Assembly: GCF_001306135.1 (NCBI RefSeq)
Contig: NZ_LGKP01000025.1
Location: forward strand, 248,001-312,000
Length of the DNA: 64,000 bases
Reading direction: 5' to 3'
Origin: Herpetosiphon geysericola
GTDB lineage: Bacteria > Chloroflexota > Chloroflexia > Chloroflexales > Herpetosiphonaceae
Positions 1-7,846 of the stretch are shown here, piece by piece (position 1 is the stretch's first letter; the number at the start of each line of letters is the position of its first letter). The notes below the pieces were generated by a model. It was not told the origin of the DNA. It did no database searches and saw nothing but the letters and a program-made list of their open reading frames with translations. A program made the position numbers and the translations under genes.

Positions 1-79
1 TAATTTTGACTTTTGACTTCTTACTTTTGATGTTCAAATAGTGATTTTGACTTTTGACTTCTTACTTTTGACTTTAACT

Positions 80-1258
80 ATGGCTGATAAATTCCGACAA
101 GCAGAATTACATTATCGACGTGGATTATCACTTGAACATGCGGGACGCATTGCTGAGGCTGTTGAGGAATATCGACAGGCTTTGCAAGAAAACCCGCAGC
201 TTCGGGCTGCGCATGTGGCTTTGGCAAAATATTATTTACGCAATGGATTAATGGCCAAAGCTGCCGATGCTTGGCATGCAGTTGTGGCTATCGAGCCAGA
301 TTACGAAGGATTAACTAATTATTCCACGGTCTTAATCGAGCTAAAACAATATCACGAAGCGCGCCGCATTTTGCGCCTGTGCGTCGATCTGTTTCCGCTT
401 GATACCTTTGTAACCTATGAATTGGCCTATATTGATTTTGCTGAGGGTTTATATCAACAAGCGCTTGATCAATTGCTCGATGTGCGGCCAATTTATAACG
501 ATGAATGGGAATTTCACGAACTGATCGGGCGTTGCCAAATTAAGTTGCAGCTCTATGATGCAGCCTTGGCCAGCTTTGGCCGTGCCATTCTCTTGGTCGA
601 GGATGATGAGCAGATCGAACAGTTGCAAGATTTGGGCAGCGTTGCCCGCCGCCATCAAGAATTTGCCATGGTCAGCAACGAGAAAGATGCTTGGTATGCA
701 ACTCACGGGCTGATTTGTTTGGGCAGCAACATTGACGATGGCCTCAATATCAAGCCGCAAGCTGCATTTGCTTGGTCGTTCGAGGCAATTGCCACAACCT
801 TGCAGCGCGCAGCAGCCTTGGCCGAAGGCCATATTTGGCGCTGCGACCAAGTGCTGGCGCTTGATAGCCAAAGCAAACCGCTGGCTCAAGCCCTCGCCAA
901 GCTTTTGCAACGCCCATATATTCAAAAAATTAGCGACCCCGAAAAAAACACTTTGGTGGTGATGGCAGAATTTAACCAAAGCGCCATGCTTGAGGCAATC
1001 GCCGAGCAAATCGATGGGCCGCATTGCATTTTTGCCCTGAGCATGAGCAGCACCCCCGAATTGCTCGATGACGTCCCCGATTTGATTGGCTTACCGATTC
1101 AAAAGCCAAGCCTGCCATGGCCCAGCCAAGCAGCAGCGGTCGCAAACGCAAGCAAAGAACTGCTCGCGGCTCTCGCCCAAACCCAGCCAGAGCCAAATCG
1201 CGAACAGCAAGTTGAGTATTATCGCGAACACCACCGCCTGATTAGCCTGAACGACTAA
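80..1258 (+). CDS. TPR repeat protein
   Basis: A 392-residue soluble protein. Its first ~200 residues form a run of tetratricopeptide-type helical hairpins (for example AEAVEEYRQALQENPQ and YDAALASFGRAILL), a fold that usually mediates protein-protein contacts. The C-terminal half matches no family I recognise and may be a separate alpha/beta domain. I chose the ATG at 80. The reading frame opens with a GTG at 41, but that stretch lies inside the low-complexity gacttttgacttc repeat that fills many gaps here. No strong ribosome site precedes either start. The 3' end overlaps the convergent phosphatase gene by 17 nt. No function can be assigned beyond a scaffold or adaptor role. Confidence 0.8.
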   Translation: MADKFRQAELHYRRGLSLEHAGRIAEAVEEYRQALQENPQLRAAHVALAKYYLRNGLMAKAADAWHAVVAIEPDYEGLTNYSTVLIELKQYHEARRILRLCVDLFPLDTFVTYELAYIDFAEGLYQQALDQLLDVRPIYNDEWEFHELIGRCQIKLQLYDAALASFGRAILLVEDDEQIEQLQDLGSVARRHQEFAMVSNEKDAWYATHGLICLGSNIDDGLNIKPQAAFAWSFEAIATTLQRAAALAEGHIWRCDQVLALDSQSKPLAQALAKLLQRPYIQKISDPEKNTLVVMAEFNQSAMLEAIAEQIDGPHCIFALSMSSTPELLDDVPDLIGLPIQKPSLPWPSQAAAVANASKELLAALAQTQPEPNREQQVEYYREHHRLISLND

Positions 1259-2951
1259 CCGTCAGCAAGGTTATATCGTCTGCTTGCTCGGCATCGCCCA
1301 CAAAGGCTTCAATCGCTTGCCAAACACATGTAAGCAAGGATTGAGCATCGTGGAAATCGCCAGTTTTGAGCACTTTGGTCAAGGCTGCATCATCAAAGAC
1401 CTCGCCCGCCAAATTAAAGGCCTCAGTCGCGCCATCAGTAAAGCCCAAGAAAAATTCATCGGCAGCAAGGATGGTGCTTTTGGCTTTATATGGCAGATCT
1501 TCCATAATCCCCAAGGGCAAGCCAGTGCCTTCCAAATAGCGCAAGGTGCGGCTGGTACGATTGATGATAATCGGCGGATTGTGGCCAGCGTTGACATAGG
1601 CCAATTCGCCAGTATGTGGGTCGAACGAGGCAAAAAATAGCGTTGTGAACATATTGCTTGCGCCGTGTTCACGCGAAATGTAGTTGTTGGTCACGTTGAT
1701 TGCGGCAATCAGCAAGGCCAACGAATCGGGAGCAATTTCAGGCCGCGCTGCTAAGGCTTGAGCATTTGAGTGCAATAACGAGCGGGTGAGCGCCACAAAG
1801 AGCGCTGCTGGCACACCCTTGCCACAAGCATCAGCAACCACCAAGCCAATTTTATCGCCACCAAGCTTGATCACATCGTAAAAATCGCCGCCAACCTCTA
1901 AAGCTCCTTGATTGAAGGCCACAATTTGCCAATTTTTCGGTTGGGGAATGCTTGGCGGCAAGAAAAAGCGCTGAATATCGCGGGCAATCGCCAACTCGCG
2001 TTCAATTCGTTCGAGGCGCAAAAGCTCTTGCTGGGCCGATTTGAGTTCCTCGTAGGCGCTGGCTAGCTCGATATTTTTCTTTTCCAGCCCACCGAGCATT
2101 TGGGCATTGGCTTGGCGCAGACGGCTGGTGCCACCGCGCAGCAAGGCCATGGCCGTGGTTGGATTAGCGTGCATCAAGGTTACAAACTCGGCCTCGGTGA
2201 TGCGCAGCAAGGTTGCGGCGGTGCGCGCTCGTACACTGGCAGCACGAGGGCTATTATCGATCAAGGCCATCTCACCCAAAATTGCCCCAGGCCGACAGCG
2301 TTCGAGCAAAATGGTTTCGGTCGCCAACGCCTTAATCACATCAACATCGCCAGCCATCACAATATAGCAATCGTCGCCGCTATCGCCTTCTCTAAACAAG
2401 GTTTCGCCTGGCGCTAAACGCACATGCTCGGCGCTTTGAACTAAATTGTGAATCGTGGCTTGATTGACTTCGTGAAATAAAGGCAATTGCTCCAAAAACT
2501 CAACCAACGGCGCGATACTCGCTTCGGTTGAAGCCTTTTTGGTTACGATCAGCGTGTTCCAACCAGTTGCAAGATCGTGCTGGTAGGTGATTGAATCGGC
2601 CATTTCGCGCACCAAAAACACACCCAAGCCACCAACTTGGCGATCGTGAATATTGGCAAACAAATCAGGCGGATCAGCATCATCAGGATCGAAAGGCTGG
2701 CCACGATCAAGAATTCGAATTGCCAGCTCACCATTTTCGAGCGTGCTGTGCAATTGCAAGGGGCCACCTTGCTCAGCATAACTATATTTGATGATATTGG
2801 TGACAATTTCTTCAATCACTAAACCGAGCACAAAGGCTTGTTCGCTCGTGAGGGCAAAGTCGGTTTCGATCTCGGTGGTGTAATCGGTGAGGGCTGCGAG
2901 GTTTTCCCAACGGGCATCAATCTCAATGCTGCGCGCTTCAGATATAGCCAT
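1242..2951 (-). CDS. HATPase / cyclic-nucleotide-binding / SpoIIE-type PP2C phosphatase
   Basis: A 569-residue regulator with three domains in order. Residues ~1-135 are an RsbW-like GHKL ATPase (N-box EEIVTNIIKYS, then GGLGVFLVREMAD). Residues ~145-265 are a cyclic-nucleotide-binding fold (GETLFREGDSGDDCYIV, GEMALIDNSPRAASV). A short helical linker leads to a SpoIIE/RsbU-type PP2C phosphatase from ~325 to the end (GGDFYDVIKL, VADACGKGVPAA, NAGHNPP, FTDGATEAF). In known systems the kinase and phosphatase of this type set the phosphorylation of a STAS anti-anti-sigma factor; here both are in one chain behind a possible nucleotide sensor. No STAS protein is adjacent. The ATG at 2951 follows a GAAGGTG ribosome site; an upstream in-frame extension lacks one. 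Confidence 0.88.
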   Translation of the reverse strand: MAISEARSIEIDARWENLAALTDYTTEIETDFALTSEQAFVLGLVIEEIVTNIIKYSYAEQGGPLQLHSTLENGELAIRILDRGQPFDPDDADPPDLFANIHDRQVGGLGVFLVREMADSITYQHDLATGWNTLIVTKKASTEASIAPLVEFLEQLPLFHEVNQATIHNLVQSAEHVRLAPGETLFREGDSGDDCYIVMAGDVDVIKALATETILLERCRPGAILGEMALIDNSPRAASVRARTAATLLRITEAEFVTLMHANPTTAMALLRGGTSRLRQANAQMLGGLEKKNIELASAYEELKSAQQELLRLERIERELAIARDIQRFFLPPSIPQPKNWQIVAFNQGALEVGGDFYDVIKLGGDKIGLVVADACGKGVPAALFVALTRSLLHSNAQALAARPEIAPDSLALLIAAINVTNNYISREHGASNMFTTLFFASFDPHTGELAYVNAGHNPPIIINRTSRTLRYLEGTGLPLGIMEDLPYKAKSTILAADEFFLGFTDGATEAFNLAGEVFDDAALTKVLKTGDFHDAQSLLTCVWQAIEAFVGDAEQADDITLLTVSRSG

Positions 2952-3332
2952 AGACACACCTTCGATAGCTATCAGCAATAGGCTATCATAAAAAACAGGC
3001 CCATACCTGCTCGTTTCAACAGGTATGGCGATTATCGCCCGATGTAGGGCTTTTAGCAAGCTGCATTTTATGCAGCAAAGTTTATTCCCTCATCCAACCC
3101 AGCTAGACAGGCCAAGGGAGAGAGGATGCTTTTAGGTAGCTCATGGTTCGCCTCCCGTCCGTCCCTCCACCGGAGGGGAACGCCGGGGACTTTAATCCCC
3201 CTGCACCCCCTAAAATTCATTTCGTGGTAATTGTAACTTTACGGATTCAACCAAGGATGCTCAAAAGAGGGTCGCAATGGTTCAGAACCAGCCAATCATG
3301 TCAAAATCACCGAGCCAAAAGATCCTCCCCAT
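2952..3332. other. Intergenic gap with one hairpin repeat
   Basis: About 380 nt between the starts and ends of two minus-strand genes. It holds one copy of the CCCCCTGC hairpin repeat (3149-3211). The rest carries no open frame with a ribosome site and no clear promoter or terminator that I can support. Confidence 0.5.
3149..3211 (-). repeat. Dispersed double-hairpin repeat, copy 1
   Basis: A ~63-nt member of a repeat family also found at 15264, 46454, 46663 and 51599. In this orientation it reads cgtccctccaccggaggg, then ggggactttaatcccc, then ctgcaccccc. Both inner segments can fold into hairpins. It lies outside genes. It resembles REP-type palindromic elements in size and structure, but no transposase is nearby. 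Confidence 0.7.
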
Positions 3333-4724
3333 TTAGGGTGCTAAGACGAGGCGCGGGTTGCTTGGTTTACTGCTAAGTGGTTGGCCGATTGGTTGCAATT
3401 GGCTACTCGCTCGTTGAGCCTGAAACAATTGCCAGCCATCAGCTTGGGGGGCAAAAAAGTACAACATATGCTCGTTCCAACCAGCCATCAGCGCTTGGTG
3501 GGGCAACACTTGATTTTGGCCTTCTGGGTTGATGATGAGGGCATTTGACTGTTCAGTGCCGTTGAGTGCCAGCCAATCATCTGCCGCCCAAACACTTTGC
3601 TCGCAACTATTGACTGAGAGCGCACTCAATACGCCGTTGCGCCAATAACTTGGTTGATCGTTGTTGCACAGCAGCATGGCTTGGCCAGTTGGGCTTAATG
3701 AAACGCGACTAGCATTGATACCTTCAATTTGCTGCACCTCGCCGTTGCCTTGCCAACGATAGACTGTTGCCACCCCAGCGCGCGGCTGATCTGCATAGAC
3801 CAACGTGCCAGCCTGAAGCTCTGCCTCAAAGGCCATGGCCTGAGCAAGCGGCGTCAGCGTGCCAGTGCTAGCATCAAACAGGATGAAACTGGCGCGTCCT
3901 TCGGGCTGGCTATTGAATTGAGTAATTAATTGCTGGTCGAGCCAGCCAACCACCTGTGCACCCACCGCCAACTGATCGGCAGTAATCGGCGTGAAGCTCG
4001 CATCGGCAAAGCGATAGACATACACAGTTGGATTGCCCCAGCCGCCGCCAGTGCCGAAGCTGCTGGCCGAGGCAAAAGCCAAATAGTCGCCATTGGGCGA
4101 TAGCACCAGATCGACTTCTAAATCAGGCGTGTTGGTCAAGCGTTGGGCTGCGCCAGTTGCCACATCAACCGCATATAGATCAACCTGATCTTCGTGGGCC
4201 GAAGCCAAGAACAGGGTTTTGCCATCGCGTGACCACACTGGAGCGTTATCAGTCAAGGCACTTTGGCGGCCCAAGATTGGCGTTTGATCAGCTGCCACAG
4301 CAGGCAGCAAATTAAGCAAACGGCGCGGATTTTGCTCATCAACCCCAACAAGCCACAACTCTGCCAGCTCAAGTTGCTCGGTTTTGGGCTGGCTGTCGTT
4401 GACGATAATAATCGCCAATTGCTTGCCATCGGGCGCAGCCGACCATGGCAAATAGGTGTTAGGTTGGGTTGGATTGGCTAATTGATAGGTCGTACCAGCC
4501 AAACTGATGGCCCCAATACTACCATCAGCAGGCAGGTCAAAAATAACTGAGCCAGTGCTAATTGCTGGCTCGGCAGTATAATCGGCAATCGTTGCGGTTG
4601 GGCGTTCGGGCAATGAGCTAGCGGGTAGGGCTTGGCTCGGCATTGGGCTTGGTTGGGTTGCAGGTTGGGTGGCACAAGCAGCCATAAATAGCCCCAACCC
4701 AAGGATTTGGGCGAGTCGTCGCAT
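3333..4724 (-). CDS. TolB/PD40-like beta-propeller lipoprotein
   Basis: A 463-residue exported lipoprotein. The N-terminus MRRLAQILGLGLFMAACATQ has a charged start, a hydrophobic core and a lipobox ending in Cys, so it should be lipid-anchored on the outer face of the membrane. After a Ser/Pro-rich linker, repeats such as VWSRDGKTLFLASAHEDQVDLYAVDVATG and LSPNGDYLAFASAS fit the PD40 repeats of TolB or dipeptidyl-peptidase IV beta-propellers. The ATG at 4724 follows a GAGGAGGAAAG ribosome site. The upstream in-frame extension overlaps the divergent hydrolase gene and is rejected. No catalytic domain is attached, so binding is more likely than hydrolysis. Confidence 0.85.
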   Translation of the reverse strand: MRRLAQILGLGLFMAACATQPATQPSPMPSQALPASSLPERPTATIADYTAEPAISTGSVIFDLPADGSIGAISLAGTTYQLANPTQPNTYLPWSAAPDGKQLAIIIVNDSQPKTEQLELAELWLVGVDEQNPRRLLNLLPAVAADQTPILGRQSALTDNAPVWSRDGKTLFLASAHEDQVDLYAVDVATGAAQRLTNTPDLEVDLVLSPNGDYLAFASASSFGTGGGWGNPTVYVYRFADASFTPITADQLAVGAQVVGWLDQQLITQFNSQPEGRASFILFDASTGTLTPLAQAMAFEAELQAGTLVYADQPRAGVATVYRWQGNGEVQQIEGINASRVSLSPTGQAMLLCNNDQPSYWRNGVLSALSVNSCEQSVWAADDWLALNGTEQSNALIINPEGQNQVLPHQALMAGWNEHMLYFFAPQADGWQLFQAQRASSQLQPIGQPLSSKPSNPRLVLAP

Positions 4725-4799
4725 CAGGTCTTTCCTCCTCAATTGGTTGGGTAATAGGCCTATTGTAGCCAAAATCGCCCAAATTACCCTGATGATCGA

Positions 4800-4829
4800 T
4801 TGAAAATTGGCTGATACTTCGCCTACAAT
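4800..4829 (+). promoter_or_regulatory. Likely housekeeping promoter of the alpha/beta hydrolase gene
   Basis: TTGAAA at 4800-4805 and TACAAT at 4824-4829 are separated by 18 nt, close to the sigma-70 consensus. They lie 36 nt upstream of the hydrolase ATG in a 141-nt divergent gap. Read from sequence only. Confidence 0.5.
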
Positions 4830-4865
4830 AACAAGAGAAACCGATCTATCGATCAAGGAGTGTGT

Positions 4866-5663
4866 ATGGCTTCGCATCTGGTCAATGGGGTTCATTACTA
4901 CTACGAAGAGCGTGGCACTGGCGATCAAGTGATTTTCTTTGGCCATGGCTTGATGTATCACTGGCGGATTTTTGAGCCGCAAATGGAATATTTCGCGGCC
5001 AAAGGCTACCGTTGTATTGCGATCGATTGGCGTGGCCAAGGCCAAACTGAGGGCGGCGGCACGCTCGATGATTATTCAATGTATCGCTTGGGCGATGATG
5101 CCTATCAATTGCTGAGCGATTTGGGGATCAAGCACGTGCATTGGGTTGGGGTTTCGATGGGCGGTATGATTGGCTTGCGGCTCTATCCCAAACATCCCGA
5201 ACTCTTCCTCTCGTTGAGCCTGATCGATTCTTCTGCTGGCGATGCGCCAGAATTGCTCGATGCCTATCGCCAAATGGGTGATGGTTATCTGGCTTATGGC
5301 TTGATTCAACCCTTGAAAGAGGGCTTGGATGCAGTGTTTTATACCAGCAAAATGGCCGAGCGCCAGCCGCAAGTGCAAAGCTATTGGCACGCCTATTGGA
5401 CAAACGCCGACCGTGAATCACTCTATAAAGCAATCATTCCTGTGATTGATCGCGACGATGTGACTGCTACGATCAGCCAAATTAGCGTGCCAACCCTAGT
5501 TGTGGTTGGGGTTGAAGATATGTCTACACCGCCAGCCAAGAGCGAGCAAATGCAGCAATTGATTCCCAATGCCCAATTACGCTATATCGACGATGCCAGC
5601 CATATGTCGATCTTGGAGCGCCCAGAAGCGATCACCGCAGCGCTTGCTGAATTTATTGGCTAA
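4866..5663 (+). CDS. Alpha/beta hydrolase
   Basis: A 265-residue cytoplasmic protein of the alpha/beta-hydrolase fold. It shows the oxyanion segment FFGHGLMYHWRIF, the nucleophile elbow GVSMGGMIG (Ser), a likely acidic residue in VVGVEDMSTPP and the catalytic His in IDDASHMSILERPE near the C-terminus. The length fits the family. The substrate is unknown; candidates include esters, lactones and haloalkanes. The ATG at 4866 lies 5 nt after AAGGAG; the GTG at 4860 overlaps that site and is unlikely. It is transcribed divergently from the TolB-like lipoprotein and appears to be a single-gene unit ending at a hairpin. Confidence 0.88.
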   Translation: MASHLVNGVHYYYEERGTGDQVIFFGHGLMYHWRIFEPQMEYFAAKGYRCIAIDWRGQGQTEGGGTLDDYSMYRLGDDAYQLLSDLGIKHVHWVGVSMGGMIGLRLYPKHPELFLSLSLIDSSAGDAPELLDAYRQMGDGYLAYGLIQPLKEGLDAVFYTSKMAERQPQVQSYWHAYWTNADRESLYKAIIPVIDRDDVTATISQISVPTLVVVGVEDMSTPPAKSEQMQQLIPNAQLRYIDDASHMSILERPEAITAALAEFIG

Positions 5664-5670
5664 AAAAACC

Positions 5671-5701
5671 AAGGCCACAAGCTTGTGTAGTTTGTGGCCT
5701 T
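5671..5701. terminator. Bidirectional terminator
   Basis: A perfect 10-bp inverted repeat, aaggccacaa / ttgtggcctt, with an 11-nt loop. It sits 8 nt after the hydrolase stop and 9 nt before the stop of the convergent DinB-like gene. The flanking A-tract at 5662-5668 gives a good T-tract on the minus strand; the plus strand has only a weaker T-rich tail. Confidence 0.8.
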
Positions 5702-5709
5702 GCTTGTAT

Positions 5710-6225
5710 TTAAGCGTTCAAAATTGCCTGCATCCATGGCAGATGCTCTGCATAATGGTCACAGGTATCACCCACAATCCAGCCAATAATCGGCTCATCG
5801 TTGGTTGAGCCAGCTTGGAACTCACGATGGGGGCGCAGCAAATCCTGATCGCTCAACTGCGCAATCCGCGCGACAAGGGCTTCGTGGTTGGCTGCGAGGG
5901 TGGCATAAACCTCGGCAAGCGGTAAATCGCGGTGGCGTTGGTAAAGAACCTGGTTAACTGTCTCGAAGCCTTGTTGCCAAACTGCTTCATCAATATCAAT
6001 GCTACCCCAGCGCGATTCTGAATTCAACAAACCTAGGATGCTTTTTTCCCAGAGCGCAATATGAATTGCATGATCTTTGATCGTCCAGCCTGCTGCATCG
6101 CTCGGGCTGGTCATTTGTTCGGGGCTTAAACCAGCTAAAAACGTTTGCAATTCTTGCCAATTAGTAGTAATGCGTGCTTGTAATTGTTGCGCAGTCAGCG
6201 GAGTTTGATCGTCGATTTGGGTCAT
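5710..6225 (-). CDS. DinB/DfsB-like four-helix protein, copy A
   Basis: A 171-residue protein similar to the ClbS/DfsB branch of the DinB-like four-helix bundles, recognised by AAGWTIKDHAIHIALWE in the second helix and a C-terminal HYAEHLPWM. Members include thiol-dependent transferases and the colibactin self-resistance protein ClbS; the chemistry of this one is unknown. The ATG at 6225 follows GGAAGGAA. An identical-length paralogue lies immediately upstream on the same strand (6351-6866), so the pair is a tandem duplication. Confidence 0.75.
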   Translation of the reverse strand: MTQIDDQTPLTAQQLQARITTNWQELQTFLAGLSPEQMTSPSDAAGWTIKDHAIHIALWEKSILGLLNSESRWGSIDIDEAVWQQGFETVNQVLYQRHRDLPLAEVYATLAANHEALVARIAQLSDQDLLRPHREFQAGSTNDEPIIGWIVGDTCDHYAEHLPWMQAILNA

Positions 6226-6350
6226 GATCGATTCCTTCCAATAAAGCACTGATGGATGATTGAGATCATTGCCCATGGCTAAAGCTGGTTTGAGCAAATC
6301 AGAGCAAATCTACTAAGCAGCGGCTGCAAGGAGCTTCACCCTGAGCTTAG

Positions 6351-6866
6351 CTAGCGGGCTAAAATATCGCGCATCCACGCTTCATGCTCGGAGTAGTGCT
6401 CGAAGGTATTGCCAACCATCCAGCTAATAATTGGGTCTTCAAGGGTTGAATTGGCTTGAAACTCACGATGCGGGCGCAGCAAATCGTGATCGCTAAATTC
6501 AGCAATTCGCGCGACAACTGCTTGGTGGTTTGTTTCAAGGGTTTTGTAGACTTCATCGATTGGCAGATCGCGGTAGCGTTGATACAGAATGTTGTTAATC
6601 GCGTCAGCACCTTGTTGCCAGACCGCTTCGTCGATGCCGAAGCTCGCAGCGCGTGACTCTGAATTCAACAAGGCTAACAGGCTGTTTTCCCAGAGCGCAA
6701 TGTGAATTGCATGATCTTTGATCGTCCAGCCTTGGGCATCGGTCGGGCCGCTCAGTTGCTCGGGAGATAATTCGCGCAGAAATACCTGGAATGCTTGCCA
6801 AGCAGCGGCGATTCGTGCTTGGAGGTTGGCCACCGTGATCTCAGCTTGATCGTCAATTTGGCTCAT
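6351..6866 (-). CDS. DinB/DfsB-like four-helix protein, copy B
   Basis: A 171-residue paralogue of the downstream gene, alignable along its whole length without gaps (MSQIDDQAEITVANLQARI against MTQIDDQTPLTAQQLQARI). The diagnostic QGWTIKDHAIHIALWENS helix and the C-terminal HYSEHEAW are kept. The ATG at 6866 is preceded by GGAAGGAA. About 125 nt separates the two copies. The divergence is substantial, so the duplication is not recent. Function is unknown beyond the four-helix fold. Confidence 0.75.
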   Translation of the reverse strand: MSQIDDQAEITVANLQARIAAAWQAFQVFLRELSPEQLSGPTDAQGWTIKDHAIHIALWENSLLALLNSESRAASFGIDEAVWQQGADAINNILYQRYRDLPIDEVYKTLETNHQAVVARIAEFSDHDLLRPHREFQANSTLEDPIISWMVGNTFEHYSEHEAWMRDILAR

Positions 6867-7309
6867 AATCCATTCCTTCCAAATAAACACCATTCTTAAG
6901 CTTAAATTAAGCATACCAGCATTTGGCTTAATTGCCTCGTTCTCTAGCACGAATAAGCTAATTTTTTAAATTATGAAGTATGAATTATGAGGGATGAAGG
7001 TTTAGGCTGTAGGCTTTGGGATAATGAAGAAGGAATTATGAATTATGCGGGATGAAGTCAAAGAACAGAAAACAGCGAGATATTAACGCAGAGGCGCAGA
7101 GCGACCGAAGGATGAGGGATGAAGGATGAAATCAAAAAACAGAAATCGAAAACCAAAAATCAAAAACCAAAAGCCTATAGCCTCATTTCTTCGTGCGCTT
7201 TGTGTCCTTCGTGGATCAAATTCGCGCGCTTCGTGGATTAAAACGTGATCTGCGAGCAAGCCAAATCAGTGTATGATAGATTACCTAGTATCGAGGTGGA
7301 ACAGCAAGC
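6867..7309. repeat. Intergenic mosaic of short repeat words
   Basis: About 440 nt made largely of words that recur across the window: gaattatgagggatgaagg (three variants here), aacgcagaggcgcagagcg, aaatcaaaaaccaaaa, and cttcgtggatcaaa. No open frame with a ribosome site is present until GAGGTGG ahead of the DedA gene at 7310. Confidence 0.65.
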
Positions 7310-7825
7310 ATGTGGGATTCGATCGTTCAGGCATTTAATAGTGCGGTGACTCAACTTGAAGCCAATGTGTATTGGCTAACCTTAAGCTATTTGTTATTAA
7401 GCGAATTTGGTGCGCCGTTGCCAATTCCTGGCAATTTTGTGCTGGTGGCTGGTGGCTATTTGCTTGGTCGCCAAAACGAGATTCCAATTTTGCTGATGGC
7501 GCTGGCGATTTTGGCCTTAGTGCCTGGTGCCGTAACCATGTTTTGGATTGGGCGGCGCGGCGGTTTGCCCTTGCTCAATCGCATTGGCCCAAAAATCGGC
7601 TTATCCCAACGCCGCCGCGATCGGATTGTTGGTTGGCTTGAGCGCAGAGCAGTGCTTGGGCTGATTATGATTCGGGTCTTGCCCACCTTTCGCTTAGGCA
7701 CAACCATCATTCCCGGTGCGCTCGGCATGCCATGGCCACGCTATGCGCTTGGCATGGGCTGCGGCTTAGTCGCATGGGTCATAACCTATATGGGTTTGGG
7801 CTATGCAATCGGGCTATTAAGTTAA
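7310..7825 (+). CDS. DedA/VTT-family membrane protein
   Basis: A 171-residue inner-membrane protein of the DedA (SNARE-associated/VTT) family. The segment SEFGAPLPIPGNFVLVAGGYL is the conserved re-entrant region containing the acidic residue. It is followed by a hydrophobic helix, the basic stretch IGLSQRRRDRIVGWLERR, and RVLPTFRLGTTIIPGALGM with the conserved Arg-Pro segment. The family translocates lipids such as undecaprenyl phosphate or phosphatidylethanolamine. It is shorter than the usual ~200 residues. The ATG at 7310 follows GAGGTGG. The next gene starts 21 nt downstream, so the two may be cotranscribed. Confidence 0.85.
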   Translation: MWDSIVQAFNSAVTQLEANVYWLTLSYLLLSEFGAPLPIPGNFVLVAGGYLLGRQNEIPILLMALAILALVPGAVTMFWIGRRGGLPLLNRIGPKIGLSQRRRDRIVGWLERRAVLGLIMIRVLPTFRLGTTIIPGALGMPWPRYALGMGCGLVAWVITYMGLGYAIGLLS

Positions 7826-7846
7826 TTTGTGGAGTACTACGCTACT

